From Melieria omissa (taxonomy: Eukaryota > Arthropoda > Insecta > Diptera > Ulidiidae), in contig OZ020268.1 in the NCBI GenBank assembly GCA_963971225.1, forward strand, positions 53,556,404 to 53,620,403: a stretch of 64,000 bases of DNA. The letters run 5' to 3'. Shown here piece after piece: positions 37,342-48,765 of the stretch. The notes beneath the pieces were generated by a model. It searched no databases, was not told the origin of the DNA, and saw only the letters and a list, made by a program, of their open reading frames with translations. The position numbers were made by a program, and so were the translations under genes. Numbering within the stretch: position 1 is the first letter of the stretch; the number at the start of each line of letters is the position of its first letter.

Positions 37342-37342
37342 A

Positions 37343-38086
37343 TCAGGTGTACAACTTTGCTTCCGCCGTTTTCCGATAGGTGGCTGTACTGGCTGAGGCT
37401 GGTTGAAATACATAGATGGTAATGCCTTTAAAGTGAGTGTGGACAGTGCCTAACGAATTGTCATCGCCGTTTCAGTGACAGTTGTTCTTGTTTTCGTATT
37501 ATTCACGCTCGAAAATGTCCGTTTATGTGCCCAATTCTCGCCATTTGCGGGAAGTTTTACTTTTCTGCTACAATTCGAAAAAAAATGCAGCTGAAGCGCA
37601 TCGAATGCTCTCAGAAACTTACGGTGATGCTGCTCTGAGTGAAAGAACGTGTCGGGAGTGGTTTCAACATTTTAAAAATGGTGATTTCGACATGACAAAG
37701 TCATCCTCCAACACGACAATGCTCGGCCTCATGTCGCAAAAGTGGTCAAAAAGTACCTGGAAACGCTGAAATGGGAAGTCTTGCCCCACCCGCCGTATTC
37801 CCCAGATGTCGCCCCTTCTGACTTCCACCTATTCCGTTCGATGGCACACGGCCTGGCAGATCAACATTTTCAATCCTTCGAAGAATTAGAAAAATGGATT
37901 GCTTCATGGATAGCGTCAAAAGAGGACTCCTTTTTTCGAGCCGGGATCCGAAAATTGCCGGAAAGATGGGAGAAAGTTGTCGCTAGCGACGGACAATACT
38001 TTGAATAATACATCTGTAAGCACTTTTTCGCAATAAAGCTTTTAATTTTGAAAAAAAAAACGGCGGAAGCAAAGTTGTACACCTGA
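37343..38086 (+). mobile_element. Internally deleted mariner element
   Basis: A 744-bp element with TA on both sides (37341-37342, 38087-38088). Terminal inverted repeats of 30 bp (starting TCAGGTGTACAACTTTGCTT) look perfect. A full mariner is ~1.3 kb, so roughly 550 bp are missing. Perfect ends suggest recent mobility, possibly driven by an intact relative elsewhere. It lies in the irregular repeat tract. Confidence 0.93.
37515..38008 (+). pseudogene. Mariner transposase, deleted and frameshifted
   Basis: The N-terminal part from ATG 37515 reads MSVYVPNSRHLREVLLF, AAEAHRMLSETYGD and TCREWFQHFKNGDFDM, the paired helix-turn-helix DNA-binding region. Near 37700 an internal deletion joins it out of frame to QHDNARPHVAKVVKKYLETL, then HPPYSPDVAPSDFHLF and KLPERWEKVVASDGQYFE to the TAA at 38008. 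The second and third catalytic aspartates (HDN and PSD) are kept with the 34-residue spacing of DD34D mariners. The first one (TGDE region) is lost. It cannot make an active enzyme. Confidence 0.93.
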
Positions 38087-38088
38087 TA

Positions 38089-38340
38089 AAAATAAGTAGA
38101 AGTAAAAAGTATTGATTTGAATAGAGTGATTGCTCTAAGAAAGGAGACAGACGTTGAGTAGTGAGATAATATGAGAGATCTCAGATGAGCAAGAGTGATT
38201 CGTATATAGTCAAAGAATATTAAAGCTACGAATGTGAATTTAAAGTTAATGCCAAAACTAAGTACTGGCTTAATTTGTAGGGGAAGGATCTGAATTGATA
38301 GAAAGTTAATGGCCCAGAGTGAGGGCTTTGAGTTGAAAAT
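38089..38340. other. Spacer continuing the irregular repeat tract
   Basis: The ggatctgaattgatagaaag phrase near 38285 echoes the tract left of the mariner element. No gene is seen. Confidence 0.45.
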
Positions 38341-38370
38341 CAAATCCCTTTCTTTAGTGTAATCGCAATT

Positions 38371-38780
38371 AAATCCAAGTCTTAGGAGGCTCTAAATGTT
38401 GAACTGAAGTATAATTTGAACTGAAGAAAAACTTGTGTGATGGCTGGAAGACATAAAGTAATAATTTGTTATAAACACTTGAAATTAGGACTTGAAACTA
38501 TACTTGGAAATGAAAATATTTGTTTAAAACCGAAGCAGAGACCCAGATGCTCTAATCGGCTATATAGTTTCCAAAGTCTTTTATTGCTTACTAAATCCAA
38601 GTCTTAAGAGAAAGAAGAGTCTCAAAATGTTGATCCGAGGTATAATTTCGACTGAAGAAAAACTTGTTAGATGGCCTAAAGCAAACTGTTGTAATAAGAA
38701 ATTGAAATTAAGACTTGGAACTACATTTGAAGCTTGAAATAAAATGAAACGAATAAAAAGATTCGTTTAAAACCGATATT
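38371..38780 (+). repeat. Two-copy ~222-bp direct duplication
   Basis: Copies start near 38371 and 38593 with aaatccaagtctta. Both contain tataattt-gactgaagaaa, aacttgt-agatggc, cttgaaatta-gacttg-aac and tttgtttaaaaccga in order. Confidence 0.8.
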
Positions 38781-40699
38781 AAAGTATAGGATAGGATTCT
38801 CAGATTAGCGTAGAAGAAACAGAAGAACAGTCTCTACTACATAGTCCACTATATAGTTAACAATCTAAGATCTTCAATTGCCCGCCGTGAAAGTCTTCAT
38901 TGATATGGGAGCTGAAAGTAACAAAGAAAGTGAAAAACTCTAACCACAAGTAATGTGAATTATTTGTACTTTAACCCACAACTGACCTTATTCTTGTTTT
39001 TGTTGTTGTAAAATTAATTAGGCCGCCTTTCAAGTCTGACTCAGCCCAAGTGTCGCTTGTTATGGCAGCCGGCTGTTATAAAGTAATAAAAATTTCAATC
39101 ATAAATTGTCAATTTTAGTGTTGATTAAAGCTACTTAAGCTCTTGTAAATGTCGTAAATAATTTGTTAAAATTGTCGTTAGTGAGAAATAATGAATTTCC
39201 AGTGAAGCACACAGTCGGTGCAATAACCCAAAATGCTTTTTCGTTTTGTTATTTTTTTGTTATTTATGTAGTTGCCATACGTGTTAATTAATATGGCTAA
39301 CAAGTTAAACCAATTCAAACGGGGAAGAACAGTCATGATTAAAAAAAACAACTGGAAAGCAAAAAATCAATTTTAATGCAAATGTTGCATTGTTGCAACG
39401 GACGGAGAAAATTAAATAAAAATGATTGTCGTTTTTTGTTTGTGGTTTTTATTGTTGCAGCTGCAGCATATGTTAATTTAATGACAACATGCATTTAAAT
39501 GCAAACAGTGCCGCACCACATCACGCCAAGCCGTCATGCAACACACTCGTACGTACGTGCAACAAGCACATTTGCCACTTCATTAAAATGATAACAATTC
39601 CTGCAGACATTCGCCGCAGGAGTGGAATTTTTTTTTAAATTTTTTTTCTTTGTGTTTTTTCCTTTGACAACTTTGCTGTTGCACCACTGTCGCTATGGCG
39701 TTGCCACCTTTTAAAGTGTGCACCTCTCAAATTGTTTACATTGGCGCACAGTCCATATGCCACACATACATACATACACACGCACGCAACTTTGCATATT
39801 CGCAGTTCATAAAATATGCCTTGACATTTGCCTGAATGTTGTTGCAAGGGTCTGGCTAAAGTAGCACGCACACTGTGCAAACCTAAGCCAACATGCTGAA
39901 CCTACATAAATGCATAAAACACACGCACACATTAATCTACACACACACACACACACATTTATCATTCTCCGCTCTTAGCACAATTTGCAATTTCGTTTTG
40001 TTTTGTTTTTATATTTTTCTTCTTTCTACATCTTCGAAAAATCCCCTGCTTTTTGTGCCTACACTATTTTTTACATATATAAGTATATTTTTTTTGTTGG
40101 CCTTTACTTACATCGCCACACTGGCACCTTAGAGTGCAATTTGCAAATTTTCACCTGCGTTCCATGGCGGTCGCTGTCGTGTACTGTGCGTCTTCATGTT
40201 CCTGTTTTTTATGGCCATTTTCATGTGCACTCATTCGTCGCTGTGACTGCGCTCTCCGAGGCAAAGTTGCTGCAGAACCGCGTGCGGTCGTTGCTACGCA
40301 GCTACGGTTGACCACTTTTCGCTGACTAGCCAATGGTTCTTGGCTGCTTTGCGCACAATTTATGCATTTTGCTGGCTTTATACATTTCTCTTTTATGTCT
40401 TTACCTTTTTAGACGTAAATTTTAGACCAAATGCGCAGCAACTGTTTATGACTGGACGACAGTGCAGTGAGAAAATATTTGAAGCCTTGATTTGATGCAT
40501 TTTCTGAAGATTTTTCCATTTAAAGTTTAAGTGTTTTGTTTTCTTTTACATCTTAGAACAATCTTGGATTATTTAGTGGAAGTTTTTTGTTTTCTTGTAC
40601 ATCATGGTTCAATCTTAGATCGTACAGTGGAATCGCATACACCTCAAGTATTCTAGAACTTTTGATTAAGCACAAACCCAACTTCTAATTTTTCATTGT
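38781..40699. other. Spacer, no gene seen
   Basis: Spacer with a (AC)n microsatellite at 39939-39957. The GC-richer part at 40130-40330 has several overlapping frames on both strands without homology. Confidence 0.5.
39939..39957 (+). repeat. (AC)n microsatellite
   Basis: Nine AC units in spacer. Confidence 0.95.
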
Positions 40700-40711
40700 A
40701 AGATCAATCTT

Positions 40712-41039
40712 GACTCGCTTCTCATACTGTTCGATTACTGGCTCGGGCTGGAAAAAACGCTCATCATGAAGCAGATGAGAATTACAAGAATCGCACAAGT
40801 GCGCTCTTGGCAGGCAAAACCTCCAAGTGTGAACGAAAAACTGCCAATCGCCGTTCGGATTCGGCGTTAAACTGTAGGTCCCCTCTCACCCTTTCCCCAT
40901 CCGTTTGAAATGTGTGTTGTATCACTTGTTGGAAAAAACAGTGTTGTATACACATTTCGAACGGGTGGAATTTGTGGTATCACAACGGGCCAATAGGCTT
41001 AAGTGTAACTCATACAGAGGTAACCACTACAACCAACCC
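40712..41039 (+). repeat. tRNA-derived SINE copy with 12-bp target duplication
   Basis: Flanked by aagatcaatctt on both sides (40700-40711 and 41040-41051), a clean target-site duplication for LINE-type retroposition. The head is shortened: the A box is missing and a ~13-bp gap lies before the B-box-like TTCGATTACTGG. The body and tail align along their length with the copy at 36471 (cgcacaagtgcgctcttggc, ggtatcacaacgggcc). Confidence 0.88.
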
Positions 41040-41199
41040 AAGATCAATCTTAGTTCATTCAAATCCACTTATCTAATTTCTCATGGTAAGACACACAATA
41101 CCGAACCTGAGTTGCCTAACTCAATCTTCGATCTTTCATTGGACGCTCACACCTCAAATACCCATTTCAAGCCTTCTGCTCAAAGCCACATTTTAACTG

Positions 41200-41403
41200 T
41201 TTATTACTGAACATACATAGACTATTGAACTCTTACTAACTTCCTTAACTGGCGCTACAACTATTTATCGATCTTGGCCGAATCCAAATAAGCGTGTAGC
41301 CGGTTCTGTTCTCTGCTTGCTGGCGTCAGCTGGAAATCGCGAGCACGGACAGGTTTCGGTTCTACATCGAAGATGTGGTCTTCCTTTTCCGCGTCACCTA
41401 CCT
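41200..41403. other. Unclassified repeat-like segment
   Basis: The GC-richer segment looks like transposon debris next to the LINE fragment, but I could not assign it. The 131-residue plus-strand frame (41317-41712) is antisense to the LINE and is not a gene. Confidence 0.35.
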
Positions 41404-42010
41404 GAGGGTAGGTTAGGTAGGGAAGGGTGTGTGCGGCACAGAGACCGCACTTCCACTCGGAGGCTCAATTTGCCCATTATAAATCCCTTTTTAAATGATT
41501 CTAAAACTAACCAATCAGTCTCAATCCGTGGAAAAAGTTCGAAAGGGGAGCAGATGCGGACTTTCAAGTTAGATCCTCTAGGAATCTTGGCCCCACAGTA
41601 TGGACTCGGCGTTCCTGCAAAGCCAGGCAGTAGTACAGCAAGTGTTGAATCGTTTTTCTACTTCTTCTTCATCTCCACAGCAGACATCACTGGACGAGAC
41701 AAGAACATTTAATAAGCATAGAGGCAATGATTCCAACGAGCTGTCTAATAGCGGTGCGACTTAGGGACAGTAAATTAAACAGTACGCGTTTTCCTCAATG
41801 AAAGGGAGGACCAATCAGTTCTGTTGCAGCAAGATGACTCGATGTTCTTTCTGCTCAACCAGTCAGTATTCATTTATTTGACGAAAGCACAGAGTTATCT
41901 ACTTCGTTAGTAGACAAGGCGACCCCTTTTCTTGCCATCTCGTACGCTGCTTTGTTCCCTGCTTCCAGAGTAACCCGGAACCCAGCAGAGAGTGACTAGG
42001 TGATGCGCGC
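41404..42010 (-). pseudogene. Degraded non-LTR retrotransposon 3' end (RNase H tail, C-terminus, 3' tail)
   Basis: Minus-strand broken frames read AAYEMARKGVALSTNEVDNS (the NxAADELARKG region after RNase H) and further on CGDEEEVE, TAWLCRNAESILWGQDS. The same nucleotides align with the LINE end at 1-159. Downstream on the minus strand come ataatgggcaaattgagcct, ccgagtgg and ctacctaacctacc. That is the 3' tail shared with the SINEs. Several stops and shifts mark it as dead. Confidence 0.62.
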
Positions 42011-42479
42011 GCTGTCCTACTGAGCATACCTTCTCCTCAAAAATCATGTAACTGTATGTATATATAGGGTTACATGGTCTTTGGTCTCAAGACCCGCCTT
42101 GCCTGAGCATCTGCATCTGATACAGGCAGAATAACCCAGCCAATGCAACCGCCTTGCAAAGTATCCTTACCTCGAACGTTTTCAAAGCACTTTCATTGGT
42201 AGTCCATAACGATAACATAAGATTCTGGACCATATGTGAAGTGATGAGTGCCTAAACTCATGTTTGCTCTTTTCTTTAGGATCCAACAGTTCAGTCTTAG
42301 ATATTTCAACAATGTTTCTTCAAACACTAGTTTCAAGCCTCTAATTCAAACCATACCATAAAAATATACAGCTACACGTGCACCAGCGACGCTTGTAACG
42401 GGAAGCGGGCATTAGCGAAAAAAGCGCACCAAACCGATCTTAGAAAATACCCCAACCATTCCTGTTGTCACCTGCTTTA

Positions 42480-42640
42480 CACAACAGATGGCGCTATGAG
42501 TGGTAGCTCAGAGGCGTCGTTCCTCCGCGGCGGTAGATAGCAGCCCTATCAACAACACCCCCTGGCAGAAAAACACAAGGAAATGTCTTGTGGAGGCCCT
42601 ATGCTCCCGAGATGAGTGAGCGAACAAACAAAAAATTCCA
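42480..42640 (+). repeat. Probable 3'-terminal fragment of a non-LTR retrotransposon
   Basis: GC-rich block ending tgtggaggccctatgctccc (42592-42611) then gagatgagtgagcgaacaa, like the end of the minus-strand LINE at 25290-25690. Upstream coding is not recognisable, and the call rests on this shared end phrase. Confidence 0.4.
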
Positions 42641-45102
42641 TCAAAAATTCAATAAATGTATTTTCTCGCCTCAGAATAGACTTTACCAAACTTATGGTTC
42701 CTCTCTCCAACCTATCTCTGAGCTCAGTCCTTGAACTTTCATTACAGGTGATTTCTCACTATCTCAATTTTTATTTCTTTTTCTCGTTTTTTTTCCATCA
42801 CTCTTTGGTCTTGTTCTGCTTTATGATGTCCCATCAAAAATAAAAAAATAAACCAAAAACTCCAATGCAAAATTAAATAAGATGCAATTTAAATGCCTTT
42901 CATTGCTGATGTGCCAATTATGTTTGAGAATTTCTGCCACCTTTACAGCATTGGCTCATTCGACGAAACGGGCCACAAACAGCGACCAGCTGGCAGTCAG
43001 ACAACGCAGTAGTCGTGTCACTACGCCGCCGTCTATTCACAACTACAAACACACTATGTATGTGTGTGTTTATGTGAGCAGTAGTTGGCTGCCATTGTCA
43101 GGGACAGCAGCGGACACGGTCGGCCGTCTGATGACTTTCATGGTGGCGCGTCTGCATGAAATTATTTGTCAGCCGTTCATTTGGTTTGCTTGTGATTTGC
43201 AGTTTTTTCAGTCTCTCTATGCAGTCTGCTTTCTTGTGCTCTACAGCTGCGCGTCCTATCGTCTGTCAGCCCATTCGTGCGTCTATGCCTCAGCCTAGCT
43301 GCGCATTCATTCGTCCTTCTGACCGTTCGTTCGCTTGTCCGTCCCTTCGTCTGTCTGGGTGTTTAAGTTTCTTTTGCACGCAGCAAATTACTTTCAAACT
43401 TCAAGGCATGCAAACAACAACAACAACACACCCGACGGCCACCAATGTTATGGCCAATGTTATTTAAAGAATTTCCACTTGTTTTTCGTGCTGTATGGCG
43501 CATTGGCGTCTTCGTTGCCGCCGCCCCCACCATTAAATGTCACCGCACAAAACGTGCTCGCCGCAGCAGAAAGACACGAAGAAAAACGTCGAAAAGCCGC
43601 CAGACATCAACGATAGCCAGACAAAAGGCTAATAAAACTTTGTACAGTTTACAACTTGCCAACAAAAACAACAATAATAGACAGCAGCAAAACTTGTCGC
43701 AGACAGCAACAACGACAATCGCCCGGCAACATTCAACGCTGCCGTTCAACGCTTAGGAAACGGAAATACACCAAAACCAAACCAAAAAGAAAAACCTTAT
43801 AGACGTCGGAAATGGTAACATTTCATTAAACAATAATTGTCTAAATTGTGCGCGGGCCAAGACGACCGAACGTGCGAACAAAGCTAGCGGCCAACGACCA
43901 AGTAACAGTGGTGGGGTACGCAGGTACGCGAGCGACCAATAGCCCAAAACACACACACATCCAGCTGGCTGTCTCAAATATACGACAGGCGTCCACCGTC
44001 TGTCATGACAATGTTGGCGGTTTTTTGTTGCAAACACTTTTCCACTTCAGTTACACTGTGCTACAGAAATTTCAAATGATAAAATGGTTTTGTACATCAA
44101 ACTAAAATTTAAATATGGTTTAACAGCGTTTCCAGTTTTTCTGGGGAAACTACAAAACAATTCGGTCTTTGGCCTAAAGACGACCGAATCGTTATCTGAA
44201 ACGTTTTTTCTGCAATGCTTTTCTTTTGTTTTTCTAATAAAAGATTTTTCTTTACAATTTCGATACCGAACTATTGAAAGAAAGCCTTTTTTCTCTCTTA
44301 AACATTTTATTAAAATAAATTTGTCTGCCTTGCTTTTTGCTTTTTTCTCTCGTTTTAGATTTTTCTTTATGAATTCGATACCAAACTATTAAACGGAACA
44401 TTTTCTTCTCTCTTTGACATTTTTCAAATGCATTTCTCTGGGACCCTTATTTTTTTTTTCTTGTAAAAGATTTTTTTTATGTTTTAAAATCAAAAATAAT
44501 GAAAAAACATTTATTCTTTTTTCAAAGATTTTTTCTATTAAACTATTAATTGATTATAATTGGAAACATTGTATATGTATTTAGAACAACGAAAATACTC
44601 TCTGGAACCCTTTGGAGTTTTTGTTCCACTCGAAAATCCTCAAAACTCTTCTGGAAATAAGAAATCTGTCAATTTTATTCATATCGAACAATTTTCATAT
44701 AAAAACTACATATTTCATTTTAATTACTGTTGCACAGTGTTATTTATTGATGCGCCCAGCAGTGCGGCTACCGCGCTTTCAAATACTTTGCAGACAACAT
44801 GATGGCGCAGCTTTTTCTGCTCTTACCAGCCGCCTCCATTCATTCATTCATTCATTCATTCACGACTTCCTCGAGCCACACGCTTTGGACTTTTTTCCCC
44901 ATCATTCGCCATTTACACATTAAATGCCAATTTAATAGCACACCATTATTGAACACAATAAACAACAACAAGAATAACAATGACTATCATTACAACAACA
45001 AACAGTTCACACAAGTTTTACAAAACTTTGTTCGACTATTATGTGATAAAGCGCTTAAATAATTCAATCGAAAAAAAGTAAAACAAAAACATGCTAATTG
45101 TT
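42641..45102. other. Spacer upstream of the GT92 gene
   Basis: Contains a GC-richer stretch at 42900-43930 that could include a non-coding first exon and promoter of the GT92 gene (candidate donor at 43924). An (ATTC)n microsatellite lies at 44838-44862. Frames on both strands are compositional. Confidence 0.4.
44838..44862 (+). repeat. (ATTC)n microsatellite
   Basis: Six perfect ATTC units upstream of the GT92 gene. Confidence 0.95.
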
Positions 45103-45340
45103 GTGTTTATTTCCTTCTTTCTTCCTTTTCTCTAGCGCCAAACTTTTGATTGCAGTGCGCACTGTTCGATGATCGGCTACGCATAACAAAAACACAGTGA
45201 AGCCACACACACTGGGTCGCAGAACTTAACAACGTTACAAGTGCGCCTAGAAAATAGAAAAAGTGGGCAGTGCTGAAGAAGAGAAGCAGAAAACCATATA
45301 ATAAAAATATTGGAAAAATATTGATTCAATAAAACACAAA
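45103..45340 (+). promoter_or_regulatory. 5' UTR segment of the GT92 gene behind a strong splice acceptor
   Basis: A branch-point-like CTAAT (~45093-45097) and a ~30-base pyrimidine run precede TCTAG at 45131-45135. No AG intervenes. This is a textbook 3' splice site, so the 5' UTR exon likely starts at 45136 and runs to the ATG at 45341. An upstream non-coding exon and an intron of unknown length are therefore implied. One possible donor is CAG|GTACGC at 43921-43926, at the end of a GC-richer stretch, but this is only a guess. No TATA box can be tied to a start site. Confidence 0.5.
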
Positions 45341-45572
45341 ATGCCCAGCTCAAAGATAATTCTGAGGATACTCTTCTCGCTCTGCGTTTGGTCGTTTGTC
45401 ATCATTGGTCTCTTCAAGATGCACGGCACCAACATTGTGCCGCAGGAGTACAGTGCAGTGCCGCTAAGCGGACGCATACTGCTGCAAAAGGACATGTTAC
45501 GCTATGCCGAGACCACATCGACAACAACAGATCGGTTCGATCCGTCCGAGATACTGGTTGACAATCGTACAG
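45341..45572 (+). CDS. Glycosyltransferase family 92 protein, coding exon 1 (membrane anchor)
   Basis: First coding exon of a two-exon GT92 (DUF23) gene: 77 codons plus one base. The ATG sits in the fly start context CAAAATG. Residues ~5-24 (IILRILFSLCVWSFVIIGLF) form one hydrophobic segment after a short basic N-terminus, as in a type II Golgi or ER glycosyltransferase, and a luminal stem follows. The exon ends at ACAG|GTGAGT, an almost ideal donor. The leftover G joins CC of the next exon to give GCC (Ala), so the frame runs directly into the 480-residue second exon. Family knowledge: GT92 includes nematode galt-1, a beta-1,4-galactosyltransferase acting on N-glycan core fucose. The actual substrate here is inference. 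Several fly paralogues exist, so I give no symbol. Confidence 0.93.
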
Positions 45573-45659
45573 GTGAGTGCTGACACCAGATGTGAATTCG
45601 AAGTAGAAGAAAATGTTTTAAAAAAGCTGTGAAACTAAATAGTAGGTTAAGTTAGGTTA

Positions 45660-47250
45660 AGAAGGCTTTTGAGAGTTTCTAAGGCTCAAACTGCATTCCT
45701 AAGCTGTCAGAATTCAAACCACTCTGAACTCATTATGAATCCTAACTGTCGGTTGTTCGATCGGTCTTAGTGTATGAACCACTTCGACCGCTTGATGTAG
45801 GTAATTCATTGTGAAGTAGATCCATTAACTAACCACAGGTGGGATTTTCTGAGAAATCACTGCAGTCATCCTGGGACTTGTGAGAGTTCAAACCACTTTG
45901 GCTCTCGATGAATCTAAATAGATCCCTTAACTGTCAGCAGATCAGTCTTTTTTAAAATTCAAATCACTTTGATTCCCTATTAAAGCCAAGTGGGTCCCTT
46001 ACCTTTCGGTCAATTAGTCTTTCATGTAGCTTAAACCACTTCGATCTCGTAATGAAGCTTAGTAGATCACTTTACTGTCGGACAATTAATGGTTTTTTAG
46101 AATTCAAACCAATTTGATTTTTTTAAAAAGCCAAATCACTGAACCTTCCATAGATCAGTTTTTCTTAGTGTTAAAAGCGCTTCGACCTTCAGATAAAGCC
46201 AAGTAAATCCCTAAACCGTCGGTCGATTAGTCTTTCGTAAAACTTAAACCACTTCGATCTCTTAATAAAGCTAAATAGATTCTTTTACTATCGATCGATT
46301 AGTCTTTCGCAGAACCCAGACCACTTTGATCTCTTAATAAAGCCAAGTAGATCTTTTATGTATCGATTGATCAGTGTTTCTTCAGGTTTAAACCGCGTCA
46401 ACCTCCGGAAGAAGCCAAGTGGATCCCTAAACTTTCATTCGATTAGTCTTTCGTAAAATTTAAATTGCTTTGATTTCTTCATAAAGCTAAGTAGATCCTC
46501 TAACTAACGGTCTGTTGACCTTTCTTAGAGTTTAAACCACTTAGATAAAACTAAGTAGATCCCTTTACTGTTGGCCAATTCGTCTTTCTTAGAGCTCAGA
46601 CTACTTCGATCTTTTAATAAAGCCAAGTATATTCCTTAACTGCTTCTTGATTAGTCTTTTGTAGAGCTGAAACCACTTCGGTCTCTTAATAAAGTCAAGT
46701 AGATCCCTTAACTGTCGGTTACTCAGCCCTTCTCAGAGTTCAAACCCCTTCGTTCTCTTAATAAGACCAAGCAATAACTTTCGGTTGATCAATCTTTCGT
46801 ATACTTCAAACCGCTTCGACCTCGGTATGATGGTTCATAAGTCTTCCTAGAGATTCAAACCACTTCGATCTCTTAATACTTAAGGCCAAGTAGATTCCTT
46901 ACCTATAAGTTAGTCAGCCTTTCTAAGAGTTCAAACCACTTAGATCGCTCGAAAGCGCTAAGTAGATGCGTTAACTTGAGGTTCGTTGGCTCTTCTAATA
47001 CTTGAAACCATATCGATATCTTAACAAAGCAAAGTGCTTCTTTTAACTTACGGTCTATCATCATTTCTGAAGTTAAGTAGATCACCGCTTACTGAAGAGA
47101 AGTAGATCCATTAACTGCGTTTCGGTCGGTCTATCCAAGAGTTTTAAACGCCTTGCCTAAATCTATGCTTTAACTTTCAGACACATCATTCTGCGCTCAG
47201 ATATTTCAGCATAGGTACAGCCAATTCAACCTAACCTAACTCACTACTTC
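45660..47250 (+). repeat. ~71-bp degenerate minisatellite in GT92 intron 1
   Basis: About twenty diverged units share the core aaaccacttcgatctc, then taataaagccaagtagatcc, then a cttaactgtcggt / gattagtctttcgtagag stretch. Core starts at about 46248, 46319, 46390 and 46460 show the ~71-bp step; a few units are shorter. The array fills almost all of the 1748-bp intron. At its right edge (~47217-47244) a cagccaattcaacctaacc stretch resembles the tail of the SINE family found elsewhere in the window. The array does not touch the splice sites. Confidence 0.85.
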
Positions 47251-47320
47251 CAACCACTATTTATTTCGTAGCCACTTCATTAATCTCTCTCATCTTTTTC
47301 TCTCCCTCTCTCTCTTTCAG

Positions 47321-48765
47321 CCATGGACGACGAGCAGCTTGTGCGCGACGTTGAATCGCGTATTCCCTCGCTGCCGATTGCCTATTGGAGCAAAAACAAA
47401 AATTTCCTGCAACAAAAATCATCCACCTGCGCCAAATATCCATCCATTTTCGAGCTGGAGTTCAACAACATCTACTGGCAAACGATGCGCACCTCGAACG
47501 GCACATTTCAGCTGTTCGGCGCCTACTACGACATACGAAAGACCTCGCTGCTGGGGCCCACAGTGCGCATACTTGGCATGATCGATCGCATCGAGCCGAA
47601 AGTAAAGACATTCTGTCAGTTCTGGTTCGATGGCCAGAAGGAACCGTTCATTGTGAAGACGTTCGAGTACAAGTACATCTGGTACAACAAGTGGGGCAAC
47701 TACAAGCAGGGCATCTACCAGCCCTACCTGATTGCATGTCAAATACCGAAGCCCTTCCACGGCGTCGTGCCCAGCTCGGTATCGATGGTGGAGAAGGAGT
47801 GCGACACGGCCACCAACAATCTGCGTGTCATCTACAATCGGCCGCCCGACGATCAGAAGAAGGGCTTTGCCGTATGCGTAAAGGGTCTGGACTTTCTCTA
47901 CGACGATCTGTCCGTGCGCCTGATCGAATGGATCGAGATGCTGAACATACTCGGCGCCGACAAGATCTACTTCTACAATCTGCAAGTGCACCCAAACATC
48001 ACCAAAGTGCTAACGCACTACGAGCAGGAGGGCAAGGTGCAGGTTATACCGCTAACGCTGCCCGGCGGCCAGCCGAACGTGCCCGGCTTCCAGCATCTGT
48101 ACCTCACCAAGAAGACGAACCACAAGCGTCAAAACGAGGTCATACCGTACAACGACTGTCTGTACAAGAACCTCTACCTGTACAAGTACATTGCACTACT
48201 CGACATCGACGAGGTGATCATGCCGAAGGGCAACTTGGCGCTCTGGTCCGAACTGATGGAGAAGGTCGTGCCCGATTCGGTCAAGATCAAGGCGGACGGC
48301 TACCACAGCTATAACTTCCGCAACGTCTACTTTCTGGACGATCAGCAGCACGAGCACGGCTGGCACAAGGATATTCCCAAGTACATGCACATGCTGCAGC
48401 ATGTGCATCGCGCCAAAAACTACACCAAGCCCAATCAGTATGTCAAGTGCTTCCACAATCCGGAGCGCGTCCTAACGGTGCACAATCACTTTCCGCTCGC
48501 GTGTTTGGGCGGCGCCTGCAAGTCGTATCCGGTGAACACGACCGATGCACAGCTGCAGCACTATCGCGCCGACTGTGTCAAGACGCTGAAGAAGTCGTGT
48601 GAGGAATACCGCGAGAACTCCGTGGAGGACAAGACCATCTGGAAGTACAAGGACGAGCTGATAAGTCGCACCTTTAAGACGCTCGACACGCTCGGCTTCT
48701 TTCGGCGTCCGCTGTTCAGTAGCGGCGTCGGTGTGGGCTCGACGACGCATGCCAACGAACGGTGA
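47321..48765 (+). CDS. Glycosyltransferase family 92 protein, coding exon 2 (catalytic domain)
   Basis: The exon begins after a long pyrimidine tract ending CTTTCAG and closes with TGA at 48763-48765. Joined to exon 1 the protein is 558 residues. The stem holds Asn-X-Ser/Thr sites such as NGT. The GT92 core begins near residue 259 (GFAVCVKGLDF). It continues with W-IEMLNILGADKIYFYN, NDCLYKN and LLDIDEVIMP; the DxD-type metal/nucleotide-sugar motif is DID at ~372-374. Conserved cysteines follow (KCFHN, ACLGGACKSYP). Codon use is GC-rich compared with the surrounding spacer, and the antisense frames here are its shadows. The intron (45573-47320) is 1748 bp and consists mostly of a ~71-bp minisatellite. 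An in-frame 76-codon open stretch follows the stop (see findings). The product probably transfers galactose onto glycans in the secretory pathway; donor and acceptor are not visible from sequence. Confidence 0.96.

Noticed and set aside
37870..38343. 157-residue minus-strand frame
   Set aside because: Antisense to the mariner remnant and running into AT-rich DNA; no recognisable domain.
41317..41712. 131-residue plus-strand frame
   Set aside because: Antisense to a decayed LINE 3' end.
42882..43749. Cluster of 70-140 residue frames on both strands
   Set aside because: Mutually overlapping in several frames, which is typical of composition rather than coding. The region may be promoter or non-coding exon DNA.
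47385..48314. 309-residue plus-strand open frame and 190-residue antisense frame (47419-47991)
   Set aside because: Both overlap the GT92 exon. They are long only because of its GC-rich, biased codons and show no domain.
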